Positions 42,825 through 52,458 of a stretch of 64,000 nucleotides of DNA are shown here, piece by piece. A program made the position numbers and the translations under genes. How positions within the stretch are numbered: position 1 is the first letter of the stretch; each line of letters starts with the position of its first letter. Source of the stretch: Echinicola jeungdonensis (lineage in GTDB: Bacteria > Bacteroidota > Bacteroidia > Cytophagales > Cyclobacteriaceae); assembly GCF_030409905.1 (NCBI RefSeq), contig NZ_JAUFQT010000001.1:1758001-1822000 (forward strand). Direction: 5' to 3'. The notes beneath the pieces are model-generated. The model did no database searches. It worked only from the letters and a program-made list of their open reading frames with translations, and was not told where the DNA came from.

Positions 42825-44438
42825 ATGATGTTAAGAAATAATTGCCTTCTATTGCTGATTTGCTTGTTGACCGCTTGTGCAAGCAATAAGAATATTTCAA
42901 GGGTCCATTTACCCTGGTCTCCGAAACCTGAAGTTTCTTCCCCAGAGGTAAAACCAAAGGAAGAGGAAAAGGAACTTACCAAACTGGAAGAAAAAAAGGC
43001 CCTTCCTGCCTTTGAGGCCCCAAAGCGGGAATTGAGAGGAGTTTGGATTGCTACCATTGCCAATATTGATTGGCCGGTTTCCCCACAGGATGACTTTGCC
43101 CAACAGCAAAAGGACTTCATTCAAATCCTGGACTTTTATAAACAAAGAAACTTCAATGCGGTATTTGTACAGATCAGGGCTTCAGGGGATGCTTTTTATC
43201 CTTCCCACTATGCTCCCTGGTCCAAATATCTAACTGGAAAACAGGGCAAATCCCCTAATACCGCAATGAATCCACTTACCTGGATGATACAAGAAGCTCA
43301 TCAAAGGGGGATGGAATTTCATGCCTGGCTCAATCCATTCCGGGCAACTTCTGACCTCAATACCGATCAGTTAAGCCCCAACCATGATTACTTCAAACAT
43401 CCGGAATGGATGGTGGAATATGCAGGGAAATATTATTACAATCCTGGTTTACCTTCTGTACAAAATCATATGTTGGAGATAGTTGGCGAGGTGGTTGAAA
43501 ATTACAAAATAGATGGAGTCCACTTCGATGATTATTTTTACCCCTATAAAGTTTCCGGCTTGACTTTTAATGACCAATTGGCCTACCAAAAATATGGAAA
43601 GGACCTATCCTTGGGAGATTGGAGGAGATCCAATGTCAACGATTTGATTAGAAATGTTAATAACCTGGTTGAGGAGAAAAAACCATGGGTACAATTTGGG
43701 GTTAGCCCATTTGGGGTTTGGCGAAATGCATCTGTAGACCCCAAAGGCTCGGACACCAAAGCGGGTCATACCAATTATGATGACCTTTATGCGGATCCTT
43801 TGACCTGGATGAAAAATGGATGGGTGGATTACCTTATTCCCCAGATTTACTGGAGTATGGATTTTCCGGAGGCTGCTTACCGGGAATTGGTTCAATGGTG
43901 GGCAGATCATTCCCATGGAACCCGGTTGTACCTGGGAAATGGAGCTTATAAAGTCAGAAATAACCAGGATAAATCATGGAATGACAAGTTGGAGCTTTCC
44001 CGGCAGGTAGCCTGGGGAAGAAGGTATCCCCAAGTAGCCGGTAATGTGTTTTTTAGGGCCAAATCATTGATGGGGCTTAACCGGGATGTGGCCGATGTGC
44101 TGGAAAATACGGTTTACCAACAGCCTGTTCTGACTCCCCCTAAATCTGTTCATCCTGCTGAGGTTTTTGATCAACTGGTGCCTGAACTTGAAAGTAAACA
44201 TTTGTCTTCCCAGGGCCTTCAGGTGAGAATAGGGAATGCGTATTTGGCCAAAGCGGTTGCACTTTATGGTTTTGATGGAACTGGCTGGAAAGCCCTTCAG
44301 ACACAATATGCGGAAACTTCCCTTGATGGGGAGGTATTTGTGTTTAAACAGTTTTTGGAAAATCATTATGATTATCTGGCCATCGGGTTTTTGGGCAATT
44401 TTGGGCAAACCTCACAAACAGTAGTGTTTCAGCCATAG
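42825..44438 (+). CDS. GHL10 (DUF187) family glycoside hydrolase-like lipoprotein
   Basis: A 537-residue protein starting MMLRNNCLLLLICLLTAC (lipobox LTAC), with a charged linker (EVKPKEEEKELTKLEEKK) and a TIM-barrel domain of the GHL10/YngK type: RELRGVWIATIANIDWP, NAVFVQIRASGDAFYPS, EFHAWLNPFRAT, and acidic residues in KIDGVHFDDYFYPY. The C-terminal beta-rich region (from about residue 440) may be a binding domain. It is thought to act on cell-wall or exopolysaccharide glycans; the substrate is unknown. The start is the first of two ATGs at 42825; an upstream TTG is less likely. Confidence 0.88.
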   Translation: MMLRNNCLLLLICLLTACASNKNISRVHLPWSPKPEVSSPEVKPKEEEKELTKLEEKKALPAFEAPKRELRGVWIATIANIDWPVSPQDDFAQQQKDFIQILDFYKQRNFNAVFVQIRASGDAFYPSHYAPWSKYLTGKQGKSPNTAMNPLTWMIQEAHQRGMEFHAWLNPFRATSDLNTDQLSPNHDYFKHPEWMVEYAGKYYYNPGLPSVQNHMLEIVGEVVENYKIDGVHFDDYFYPYKVSGLTFNDQLAYQKYGKDLSLGDWRRSNVNDLIRNVNNLVEEKKPWVQFGVSPFGVWRNASVDPKGSDTKAGHTNYDDLYADPLTWMKNGWVDYLIPQIYWSMDFPEAAYRELVQWWADHSHGTRLYLGNGAYKVRNNQDKSWNDKLELSRQVAWGRRYPQVAGNVFFRAKSLMGLNRDVADVLENTVYQQPVLTPPKSVHPAEVFDQLVPELESKHLSSQGLQVRIGNAYLAKAVALYGFDGTGWKALQTQYAETSLDGEVFVFKQFLENHYDYLAIGFLGNFGQTSQTVVFQP

Positions 44439-44469
44439 GGATTTAGATTAATTAAGTCCAAACAATGTT

Positions 44470-44740
44470 CAACTCCTACAGAGTTGGAAGGGGAGAGGAT
44501 CCTAAAAGGCCTCGGGATGCTCCCGAGGTTATTTTTATTCAAGCCCTACAGGCTTGAGAGGTTTTTATTTACATGGTAACTTTAAACCAATTGTAATTTT
44601 GAAAAAGTGGAATCGGTTTTTTATCTATTATCAATATAAAAAAGCTTTAAAGAAGCCTGTTAAGGCTTCAACATCAATAACCTCGGGTGAAACCCGAGGT
44701 TTATTGGACTATGAAATCTTTCCAACCCCTTTTGGGGTTG
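44470..44740. repeat. Array of six short palindromes
   Basis: Six hairpins: CAACTCCTACAGAGTTG (44470-44486), CCTCGGGATGCTCCCGAGG (44510-44528), CAAGCCCTACAGGCTTG (44540-44556), AAGCCTGTTAAGGCTT (44653-44668), CCTCGGGTGAAACCCGAGG (44681-44699) and CAACCCCTTTTGGGGTTG (44723-44740). Stems differ but loops are short and similar. Two share the stem CCTCGGG and two share CAAGCC/AAGCC. The region from 44439 to 44862 has no gene. Confidence 0.75.
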
Positions 44741-44862
44741 AACAAAACTAAGCATATTAGAAAATTAAACTTCAATAAGTAAGTTTAACCCAATGGTTCG
44801 GTAAGATGGTGGTTTGTTTAAAGTAATCCTTGAAGGGTTTTCCTCAAATGGCAATTTCACTG

Positions 44863-46644
44863 TTACAAAAACCTGATCTTTTTCCAGTTCTTAAATAGGA
44901 TCACAAAACCAATAATGCTGACCAAAGTGGCCAGGCCTGCTGCTATAATTTGGCCATATACCCAAAAACCGATAGCAAATAAGGTGGTATAGATAGCAAT
45001 AGAACCCGTCAGCATCAAGCCTATTTCCAATGGTAGTTGGCCTTGCTCAACCTTTTCTTTGGGGTATTTATGCAATAGCTTTTTCCACCCATAGGCGGCA
45101 GGGTGGACCTTTTTATAAAAAGCCAATAAGATACTTTCTTTTTCAGGAGGAGTGAGCAGGGTAACTGCCAGCCAGGTAATCGTGGTGATACCTACGCCAA
45201 AGAGGAGTTTGAGGTAAGCCATGTTATCGGGAATGGATATCCATTCGTAACGCGGATTGAAAACTTCAAAAAAGAGGGCTACCAAAAAGGAAATAATCAT
45301 GGCTGAAATTTCAGTATAGGCATTGATCCGCCACCAAAACCAACGGAGAATAAAAATTAATCCAGTTCCGGCTCCAATTTGCAATAGGATATTAAACGCT
45401 TCCAGGGCATTGGAAAGAGCCAAAGCCAATAAAGCTGCCAAAACCATAAGTACCACAGTTGAGATCCTTCCCGTGGCCACCAATTCTTTTTCACTTGCTT
45501 CTGGCTTTACAAATCTTAAGTAAAAATCATTGACCACATAGGAAGATCCCCAGTTAAGGTGCGTGGAAAGGGTGGACATTACCGCAGCAATCAAAGATGC
45601 CAACACCAAACCGATTAGGCCATTGGGTAGATAGGTGAGCATAGCTGAATAGGCCAGGTCATTACCCAGTTTGTCGGCAGGCATATGGGGAAAGGCAGCT
45701 TGCATGTCTTGGATTTGCGGAAAAATGATCAATGAAGAGAGCGCAATGATAATCCAAGGCCAGGGCCTCAAGGCATAATGGGCGATGTTAAATAAAAGGG
45801 TAGCGCCAACCGCATTTTTTTCATCTTTGGCTGATAACATCCGCTGGGCAATGTAACCCCCTCCGCCTGGCTCAGCTCCAGGATACCAGGTGGCCCACCA
45901 CTGTATGGCTATGGGCATGATCAGCAATGGGATGATCAGATTCATGTCATTGAAATCCGGCAAAAGGTTCAATTTATCTGAAACATTGGGATGGCTGAAT
46001 AGCTGATTTAAAGAACCGATTTCGGGCAAATCAAGAATATAATAAGCTGCTCCAATGGACCCGGCCATGGCTATAAAAAACTGAAAAAAATCCGTCAGCA
46101 ATACCCCCTTCAGGCCCCCCAGGGAACTATAAATTACCGTCACTACCCCAGTTATCAACAAGGTTTCAATGGGCTCCAGGCCCAGCATCACTCCGCCGAT
46201 TTTGATAGCAGCCAGGGAAACAGTTGCCATAATGACTACATTGAAAAACACGCCCAAATAAATTGCCCGGAATCCACGCAAGAAGGCTGCAGCTTTTCCG
46301 CCATAGCGGATTTCATAAAACTCCAGATCGGTAGTGATTTCAGATCTTCTCCACAATTTGGCATACACAAAGACGGTTAGCATGCCGGTCAGCAAAAAAG
46401 CCCACCAAACCCAGTTACCGGAAACCCCATTTTTACGGACAATGTCTGTGACCAGGTTGGGCGTATCTGCAGAAAAAGTAGTGGCCACCATGGAGACCCC
46501 CAGAAGCCACCAAGGCATGTTTCTTCCGGAAAGGAAAAAGTCCTTGCTGCTTTTGCCTGCACTTCTGGAGGTAAACACCCCGATCAACATGGAAATTACA
46601 AAAAAGGCCAGGATAATGCCCCAGTCCAAAGGAGAAATGGTCAT
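44863..46644 (-). CDS. Sodium:solute symporter (SSS family)
   Basis: A 593-residue membrane protein with about 14 hydrophobic segments. SSS features: DFFLSGRNMPWWLLGVSMVATTFSADTP (helix 1, substrate/sodium region), GLKGVLLTDFFQFFIAM and the downstream AAVMSTLSTHLNWGSSYVVNDFYLRF signature. It uses the sodium gradient to import a sugar, amino acid or similar. The substrate cannot be told from sequence. The palindrome array lies after its stop. Confidence 0.9.
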   Translation of the reverse strand: MTISPLDWGIILAFFVISMLIGVFTSRSAGKSSKDFFLSGRNMPWWLLGVSMVATTFSADTPNLVTDIVRKNGVSGNWVWWAFLLTGMLTVFVYAKLWRRSEITTDLEFYEIRYGGKAAAFLRGFRAIYLGVFFNVVIMATVSLAAIKIGGVMLGLEPIETLLITGVVTVIYSSLGGLKGVLLTDFFQFFIAMAGSIGAAYYILDLPEIGSLNQLFSHPNVSDKLNLLPDFNDMNLIIPLLIMPIAIQWWATWYPGAEPGGGGYIAQRMLSAKDEKNAVGATLLFNIAHYALRPWPWIIIALSSLIIFPQIQDMQAAFPHMPADKLGNDLAYSAMLTYLPNGLIGLVLASLIAAVMSTLSTHLNWGSSYVVNDFYLRFVKPEASEKELVATGRISTVVLMVLAALLALALSNALEAFNILLQIGAGTGLIFILRWFWWRINAYTEISAMIISFLVALFFEVFNPRYEWISIPDNMAYLKLLFGVGITTITWLAVTLLTPPEKESILLAFYKKVHPAAYGWKKLLHKYPKEKVEQGQLPLEIGLMLTGSIAIYTTLFAIGFWVYGQIIAAGLATLVSIIGFVILFKNWKKIRFL

Positions 46645-46991
46645 AATTTGGTGGTGGTTTTTCCGTGTATTCCACGGTCAGTTCTAAAATTTGTCCCACT
46701 AAATTTGGGGAAAGTTTTTGATTTAACCTTAAACCAAAACAATTTCAATTGGAGACCAACAGACCGGATGCTTGAACCGGTTTCAATTTTAGAATAAAAA
46801 GGAACTCAGAAATAAGACAAAACCATTTCCATATATGCCTAGGGGAGGGACATTGAAAAACCCAATTGCCCAATACCGGAACCTAGAAAAAAGAAAAACC
46901 TAATAATACCCTGGGTTAAAACAATCAAGAAAGTTTGTTCAGGACCTGAGAAGTAATTAATCAGGGTTTATTCCCTAATCCCAATTTTCCC
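46645..46991. other. Intergenic region between symporter and FAS1 genes
   Basis: No gene. A short palindrome CCGTGTATTCCACGG lies near 46665-46679, just upstream of the symporter start. Nothing else recognised. Confidence 0.4.
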
Positions 46992-48335
46992 CTAATAATC
47001 AGTGGGTTCCAATAAGGCTTGAATTCCATGGATAACCCCATTTAGAGCATTGACATTGTAATAATCCTCCCATAATCCATAACCATTGGCCTGCAGCATT
47101 TCCCTGTTTAGGGAAAGCTCCCCTCCCTGCAAGGTGGTAATTTGCAAATTGACCCCAAAATCTTGTGAATAAACCTTGCCAGGGATAATATGATTCCGAA
47201 GCAAATCTCTTAATTCCTCTAAATTGATATCTTCATAACCGGTAATTCCCTTGGTGGCATAATAACCAGCAAAGGCCGGGTCAGTAGGAGCAAACAAAGT
47301 ATAATCTTTTTCTTCATCCAATTCTTCCCACAATCCTGAATAGTTCATTGCCCCCAAAAATTCGGAAAAGCTTTCTTCATTTTCAGTGATTTCACCTAAA
47401 AGGGTTTTATCCGGAGCAGAATAAATAGAGTCAAGTCCATGGATAATTCCATTTCCTGCATCCTGATCTGTTATTGTGACCTGGGCCTGGCCATTCAACC
47501 AAATTTCATTATCTGTAATTTTGCTGATATATACCTCCAATCCCAAACGCGTGGGAAAATTTCCTGAAGAAAGATCTTTTGCAGACAAATCCCCATCCAA
47601 CATAAAGTAAAGCAAAAAGTCCGTTAATTCTGGTGTCTCCAACCACCCCTCTTTGCTTATCCCCTGGGCCTCAAAATAACCTTCAAAAGCTTCATCACTT
47701 GGAACGAAGAGGGTAAATGGGCCATCTTCGGAAAGCAAATTCTCCAGGCCCGCTTTTTGAACTGCCTCTACAAATATGGAAAATCCATTTTCATCCATTA
47801 CCTCAATTACAGAATAAGTGGCAGGGGTAATCACAGCATCCAATGCATGTATCCAACCATTGGACGCAGGAATATTGGCTGCCAGGATTCCCACCTGTCC
47901 ATTGATAACCTTTGATTCTTCTTCCTTGGTCGCAAAGATGAAATGACCTTCCAATAATGTGGGCACAATGCCATTCAATTGTTCCAGTTCATAATTCCCC
48001 GGTAAGATGTGGTATTGCAATAAACTGTCCCACTTTTGGGGCTGAAGGTCTTCATATTGTCCAATACCCATTTGCTGAAAATCTTCGTCTATTGGGGCCA
48101 TTACAGTAAATTGGCCAGGCCCTTGCAAGGTGTCCGCCCATTCTGTTTTAGTTAATGCATCGGACATTATGGAGAAATTGGGGTCCTCCGAAATAATCTG
48201 TAAAAGGCTTAAACTTTCCGTTCCGGGAATGGGGTCATCTTTTTTACAGGAAAAAAGAAGGAATAATCCCCCCATCAAAAATAATCCTAATGGGATGCTC
48301 TTTGAGAAAGAAACCTTTTTATTATGACCTGCCAT
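46992..48335 (-). CDS. FAS1 (fasciclin) repeat lipoprotein
   Basis: A 447-residue lipoprotein starting MAGHNKKVSFSKSIP, with lipobox LFSC and then a lysine/acidic stretch (KKDDP). It holds three FAS1 domains, seen from the repeated motifs FTVMAPIDEDFQQM, FTLFVPSDEAFEGY and YTLFAPTDPAFAGY, and the matching NGWIHALDAVI, GIIHGLDSI and NGVIHGIQALL. FAS1 domains mediate adhesion at surfaces. The start at 48335 was chosen over an upstream non-ATG start. Divergent from gldB. Confidence 0.9.
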   Translation of the reverse strand: MAGHNKKVSFSKSIPLGLFLMGGLFLLFSCKKDDPIPGTESLSLLQIISEDPNFSIMSDALTKTEWADTLQGPGQFTVMAPIDEDFQQMGIGQYEDLQPQKWDSLLQYHILPGNYELEQLNGIVPTLLEGHFIFATKEEESKVINGQVGILAANIPASNGWIHALDAVITPATYSVIEVMDENGFSIFVEAVQKAGLENLLSEDGPFTLFVPSDEAFEGYFEAQGISKEGWLETPELTDFLLYFMLDGDLSAKDLSSGNFPTRLGLEVYISKITDNEIWLNGQAQVTITDQDAGNGIIHGLDSIYSAPDKTLLGEITENEESFSEFLGAMNYSGLWEELDEEKDYTLFAPTDPAFAGYYATKGITGYEDINLEELRDLLRNHIIPGKVYSQDFGVNLQITTLQGGELSLNREMLQANGYGLWEDYYNVNALNGVIHGIQALLEPTDY

Positions 48336-48468
48336 AAAATTTTGATGATTAAATCGGTTTGATTTGAGAACCACAAATCACGTGCTTAAGTTTATGGCTC
48401 CAATTAATGGGCAAAATTACTCAATTGATTTGGAATAACGTGGGAAATCACCCTGAAGGGAATAATTT

Positions 48469-49467
48469 ATGAAATTATATTTCACTTTGTTTTGCTGCCT
48501 GATGCTTACCCTTGCAGCTTGTAAAAAAGAGGAGAAAGCTTGTCAAATCTCCCCTGAGGTACAAAATATCCCTTTAAACCTAAAAATCGAAAGGTTGGAA
48601 ACTGGGCTATTTGAAGCGGAAAATGAGGAAGAAATTGGAGAATTTTTGGAAAGTTATCCTGGGTTTACTCAGAAATACCTGCAGGAAGATCTATATCCAA
48701 GCAGGGAAGCCCTGATCCAATCCCTTGCCAAAACAAAATCAGACACCTTGATTCAGGAGCTTTATACAGAGACCCAAAATCAATTTGAGGATTTGGAGGA
48801 AATCGAAAAATCTCTGGAAAATGCCTTCAAGCACATTTCATATTATTATCCCGATTTTGAAGTCCCAAAGGTTTACACTTTTGTAAGTGGCTTTACCTCT
48901 GATCTTTATTTGGATCAGGAGATGATTGTTATTGGCTTGGATTACTTTTTGCCTGCAGAACACCGGTTCCAACCTCCGGAAATTCCCCGATACATTGCTG
49001 AAAGGTATACCCAGGAGCATTTGGTGCCAATGATTATAACCGCCCTTTCCGCCAGGTTTATTGAAAGCAATCTGAAGGAAAACACCCTTTTGGCCGAGAT
49101 GATTTTTTATGGAAAAGCGTATCATTTTGCCAAAGCCATGCTCCCTTGCACTCCTGAAAGATTAATTATTGGATATTCCGAAAAGGAAGTGGAGGCCTGC
49201 TATGCCAATGAAGCTTTTATTTGGACTCATCTAATTGAAAATGAGGCCATATATGAAACCAATGCATTCGAAATCAGGAAGTATACCGGGGAAGCCCCTG
49301 CTACAGACATTATCAGTCCGGATGCCCCGGGCCGGGTGGGCCGATGGATGGGCTGGAATATTGTGGATGATTACCGGTTCAACAATGATATTAGTCTTAC
49401 TGAGCTGATGAAGGAAAAGGACTCCCAAAAGATATTTACCCAGTCAGGTTATAAACCTCGTCAATAG
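48469..49467 (+). CDS. gldB: Gliding motility lipoprotein GldB
   Basis: A 332-residue lipoprotein (lipobox LAAC near residue 18). It matches the GldB family: the N-terminal IERLETGLFEAE and FLESYPGFTQKYL, the VYTFVSGFTSDLYLDQEMIVIGLDYFL segment, RYIAERYTQEHLVP and the closing PGRVGRWMGWNIVDDYRFNN. In F. johnsoniae GldB is essential for gliding and type IX secretion. It overlaps the convergent glycosyltransferase gene at 49436-49467. gldC, its usual partner, is not adjacent. Confidence 0.93.
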   Translation: MKLYFTLFCCLMLTLAACKKEEKACQISPEVQNIPLNLKIERLETGLFEAENEEEIGEFLESYPGFTQKYLQEDLYPSREALIQSLAKTKSDTLIQELYTETQNQFEDLEEIEKSLENAFKHISYYYPDFEVPKVYTFVSGFTSDLYLDQEMIVIGLDYFLPAEHRFQPPEIPRYIAERYTQEHLVPMIITALSARFIESNLKENTLLAEMIFYGKAYHFAKAMLPCTPERLIIGYSEKEVEACYANEAFIWTHLIENEAIYETNAFEIRKYTGEAPATDIISPDAPGRVGRWMGWNIVDDYRFNNDISLTELMKEKDSQKIFTQSGYKPRQ

Positions 49468-50665
49468 CCGGTCTGGGGTATTTTTGGGGAGCGATGGTGA
49501 AAAGAAGTTTCTTTACAGTCAGTTCCTTGGAGAAATAAAGTTCTGCCAGGTTTCTGGATCTGTTTTTCATGCCCTGAAGCATTTTTTTGTCTTTTTCCAA
49601 TCTTTCCAACTGGTCAATAAGGAGGTCCATTTTGTTAATATCAAAATAATACCCTATTTGATGGCTTTTGACCAATTCATTCAACCAACCTTTTTGGTTG
49701 ACCAATATGGCATTTCCCATGGCAAGGGAATCAAAAAACTTATTGGGGCTATTGGTTTGGAGGACCGGCCAATGGTCAAATGAGATAAAAGCCAAATCAG
49801 TAAGGGAAAGCAGTTCTCGTACCTCACCTTTATTTCCAAATGGTAAAAAAACAAGGTGCTCCAATTCCATTTTTTTGGCTTTTTGCTGAAGAGAAAAAAG
49901 GTTCTTCCCTTTGCCCATGATGGCAAACTGCCAATTTTTGTTTTTCCTTTTTGCCTCCATTGCCAAAGTCAATAATTCCTCCACGGCATTGACATCTCCA
50001 ATGGCACCCGTATAGGCAATGGTCAACTTTTTTGTATCCCAGCCCAGCACCTTTAAAATTTTGTCCCCCTTTGCCATAGCAGGGTCGAAAAATGAAGTGT
50101 CTGCAAAATTGGGGATCAGGTTGATGGAAGCCTGTGGGCTCTTTTTTTGAATGTATTGGCGGATTCCAGGAGACAAGGCCACAATCTGGAGGGCATGACG
50201 GTAAATTTTTGCTTCCAGATGGTAGAGCCTCCATTTTAGAAATCTATTTTGTATGGCCCCAACCTGTATGGGGGCTTCAGGCCACAAATCCCTAACCTCA
50301 AAAATGTAGGGCAGGGCAAATTTCTTCTTTGCCCAAAGACCAATAAAACCCGTGGTCAGCGGGGTGGAGGTGATATATAACAGGTCTGGTCTGGGTAGTT
50401 TTTTGATCAATTGTTTTGCTAGATGGACAAAAGAAAAAAATGCATAAGATCTTCTGAAAAAACCAAAAGAGTTGTCATAAGCTACCGGTAAATAATGGAC
50501 TTTAATTCCTTCTATTACTTTAAAATCGTATTCCGGATTATTGTGGGCGGTAATCATTTCCACTTCAATACCGGCATCAACCAATCCTTTGGCAAGGTGA
50601 TAGGATCTTACCGCACCTCCTTCTCGTGGGGTCACAAAATACTGATGGATATAGATGACTTTCAT
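49436..50665 (-). CDS. GT4-like glycosyltransferase (WbuB-type)
   Basis: A 409-residue glycosyltransferase starting MKVIYIHQYFVTPREGGAVR. The GT-B fold shows the N-terminal PREGGAVRSYHLAKGL, the acceptor-side region, and the donor domain with LTIAYTGAIGDVNAVEELL and the E-x7-E-like FDSLAMGNAILVNQKGW. It resembles WbuB-type transferases of surface polysaccharide or capsule synthesis. Its ATG overlaps the asparagine synthase stop (ATGA), so the two are coupled. The donor and acceptor are unknown. Confidence 0.87.
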   Translation of the reverse strand: MKVIYIHQYFVTPREGGAVRSYHLAKGLVDAGIEVEMITAHNNPEYDFKVIEGIKVHYLPVAYDNSFGFFRRSYAFFSFVHLAKQLIKKLPRPDLLYITSTPLTTGFIGLWAKKKFALPYIFEVRDLWPEAPIQVGAIQNRFLKWRLYHLEAKIYRHALQIVALSPGIRQYIQKKSPQASINLIPNFADTSFFDPAMAKGDKILKVLGWDTKKLTIAYTGAIGDVNAVEELLTLAMEAKRKNKNWQFAIMGKGKNLFSLQQKAKKMELEHLVFLPFGNKGEVRELLSLTDLAFISFDHWPVLQTNSPNKFFDSLAMGNAILVNQKGWLNELVKSHQIGYYFDINKMDLLIDQLERLEKDKKMLQGMKNRSRNLAELYFSKELTVKKLLFTIAPQKYPRPAIDEVYNLTG

Positions 50666-52455
50666 AATTGATGGATCCTTATCCAACTGGCCAACACAAA
50701 TACATTCCAAATTTGGAGAAAACTGTCTTTCAAATGGCTTTCCGGATTTTTAGACAAAGTACGCATATCATCAGGAAATAATTCCCCAAATTGATTTTCA
50801 AAAGCTTTAATTTCTCCAAATACCATTCTTTTGAATTCAGAATGACTCTCCAACCACTCTCTTATTGGCAAGCCAAAGCCCAGTTTTTTCCTTTTGCTTA
50901 CTTTTTTTAATCCTACATCCTCCAGCAATTCCCTGATCCATTGTTTTGGTTCCAGGGAGAGATGTTGGGCTTCACTTAAAGATCTACTCAAGCTCAGCAA
51001 GGCACCATCCAAATAAGGTGCCCTTCCTTCTATTCCATGGGCCATCAGGGCATTATCATGGATTTTTAAAACATCATTGGGCAGGTAAAATTGCCTGTCC
51101 CATTCCAATGCGGAAAGGTATGGGTCCTTTTCATTTGGATAATAAGCCTCAAAAAGGCCTCTGGATTTTTCCGGTATGTTTTGTAGAGCACTAAAATTCA
51201 GGTAAGTAATTTGCTCAGATGCGGAAAGCGCATTTAGAAATTTCTTAAATCTTCTTCCCAAAGGCAACCATTCCCCCTTGCTCCCAAAGGAAGTGAGCCA
51301 TTTTTTATTTTGAAGATAGTAACGATAGGCCTTGTGCCTGTTATATCCGCTGAAAAGCTCATCTGCACCAGCTCCACCTAAGAGGATTTTTACCGTTTTT
51401 TTGGCCTCTCTGGCAATCATCCAACTGATAAACCCTGCACTATCACCAATGGGTTGATCCAAGTCTTTGATATAACTGGACCAATTTTCCAAAATTGATT
51501 CTGGAGTGATACAAATTTCATGATGTTCCCCATGGTATTTTTTTGAAACCCAGGAAGCATACTTAGGGTCTTGGTATTGACTTAAATATTTGGCTTCAAA
51601 TGTGGCAGTAAAAGTATGCAATGGGATCCCTGTTTCCTCATGCCAGATATCCAACAAAAGGCTACTATCAGCTCCACCACTTAATAATATTCCAACAGGG
51701 ACATCTGCAAAACCTTGTTTGAGGAGGGCATCCAATAAAAGCTCCCTAAATTTATTTTTATTGGGAAGGGGGATTTCTGTTTTTTTTATTTCCAGACTCC
51801 CTTTTTCCAAAATTTTTCCCTCAAAGTTCATTTTCCAAAATTCCCCTGCATGGAATTGATGGATATTTCTAAAAAACGATTGGTCCGGAAAAGCATGTCT
51901 GTAGTAGAAAAAAGGCAAAAATTGGGATTCATTAAGACTTTTATGGATTAAGCCGGAGGTGGCAATTGCCCTTGCTTCAGAGGAAAACAACCATTTGTTT
52001 TCCTGCTTATGATAGTATAAAGGCTTTTTCCCATGAGGATCTCTGGCAATAATCAATTGTCGATTGGCTTTGTCCAAGAAAGCAATTGCAAACATGCCCT
52101 CCAATTCCTGTAAGCCTTTGGTGCCAAAATGCTGGATCCAACGAAGCAATACCTCTGAATCAGACCTGCTTTCGAAGGTTACCGCTTTATCCAAAAGGCG
52201 GTTTCTTAGGTTTTCATAGTTGTAAATTGCCCCATTCCAAGCCAAAAAAATCTGGCCATCGTCCAGACAAAGGGGTTGGTTGGACCAGGAATTCAGGTCG
52301 ATGGTTTTAAGGCGGTTGCTGGCCAGCATCAAATTGGGGCTTACCATTTTCCAGTTAGAATGGTCTGGCCCACGATGACGGGTTGCCTCCATCATTTTCT
52401 GGATTCCCTTTTCACCCTTTTCTGGGTAATTAACTATCAGGTTGATACCGCACAT
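50662..52455 (-). CDS. asnB: Glutamine-hydrolysing asparagine synthase
   Basis: A 597-residue enzyme. The N-terminal glutaminase has the catalytic cysteine at position 2 (MCGINLIVNY) and RHRGPDHSNW, and the synthetase domain has the PP-loop GILLSGGADSSLLLD. KILLGGAGADELFSGYNRHK, HDNALMAHGIEGRAPYLD and LGFGLPIREWL are typical. It makes asparagine from aspartate and glutamine or, in polysaccharide clusters, amidates a sugar acid. Coupling to a glycosyltransferase supports the second possibility. Confidence 0.9.
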   Translation of the reverse strand: MCGINLIVNYPEKGEKGIQKMMEATRHRGPDHSNWKMVSPNLMLASNRLKTIDLNSWSNQPLCLDDGQIFLAWNGAIYNYENLRNRLLDKAVTFESRSDSEVLLRWIQHFGTKGLQELEGMFAIAFLDKANRQLIIARDPHGKKPLYYHKQENKWLFSSEARAIATSGLIHKSLNESQFLPFFYYRHAFPDQSFFRNIHQFHAGEFWKMNFEGKILEKGSLEIKKTEIPLPNKNKFRELLLDALLKQGFADVPVGILLSGGADSSLLLDIWHEETGIPLHTFTATFEAKYLSQYQDPKYASWVSKKYHGEHHEICITPESILENWSSYIKDLDQPIGDSAGFISWMIAREAKKTVKILLGGAGADELFSGYNRHKAYRYYLQNKKWLTSFGSKGEWLPLGRRFKKFLNALSASEQITYLNFSALQNIPEKSRGLFEAYYPNEKDPYLSALEWDRQFYLPNDVLKIHDNALMAHGIEGRAPYLDGALLSLSRSLSEAQHLSLEPKQWIRELLEDVGLKKVSKRKKLGFGLPIREWLESHSEFKRMVFGEIKAFENQFGELFPDDMRTLSKNPESHLKDSFLQIWNVFVLASWIRIHQL

Positions 52456-52458
52456 GCC

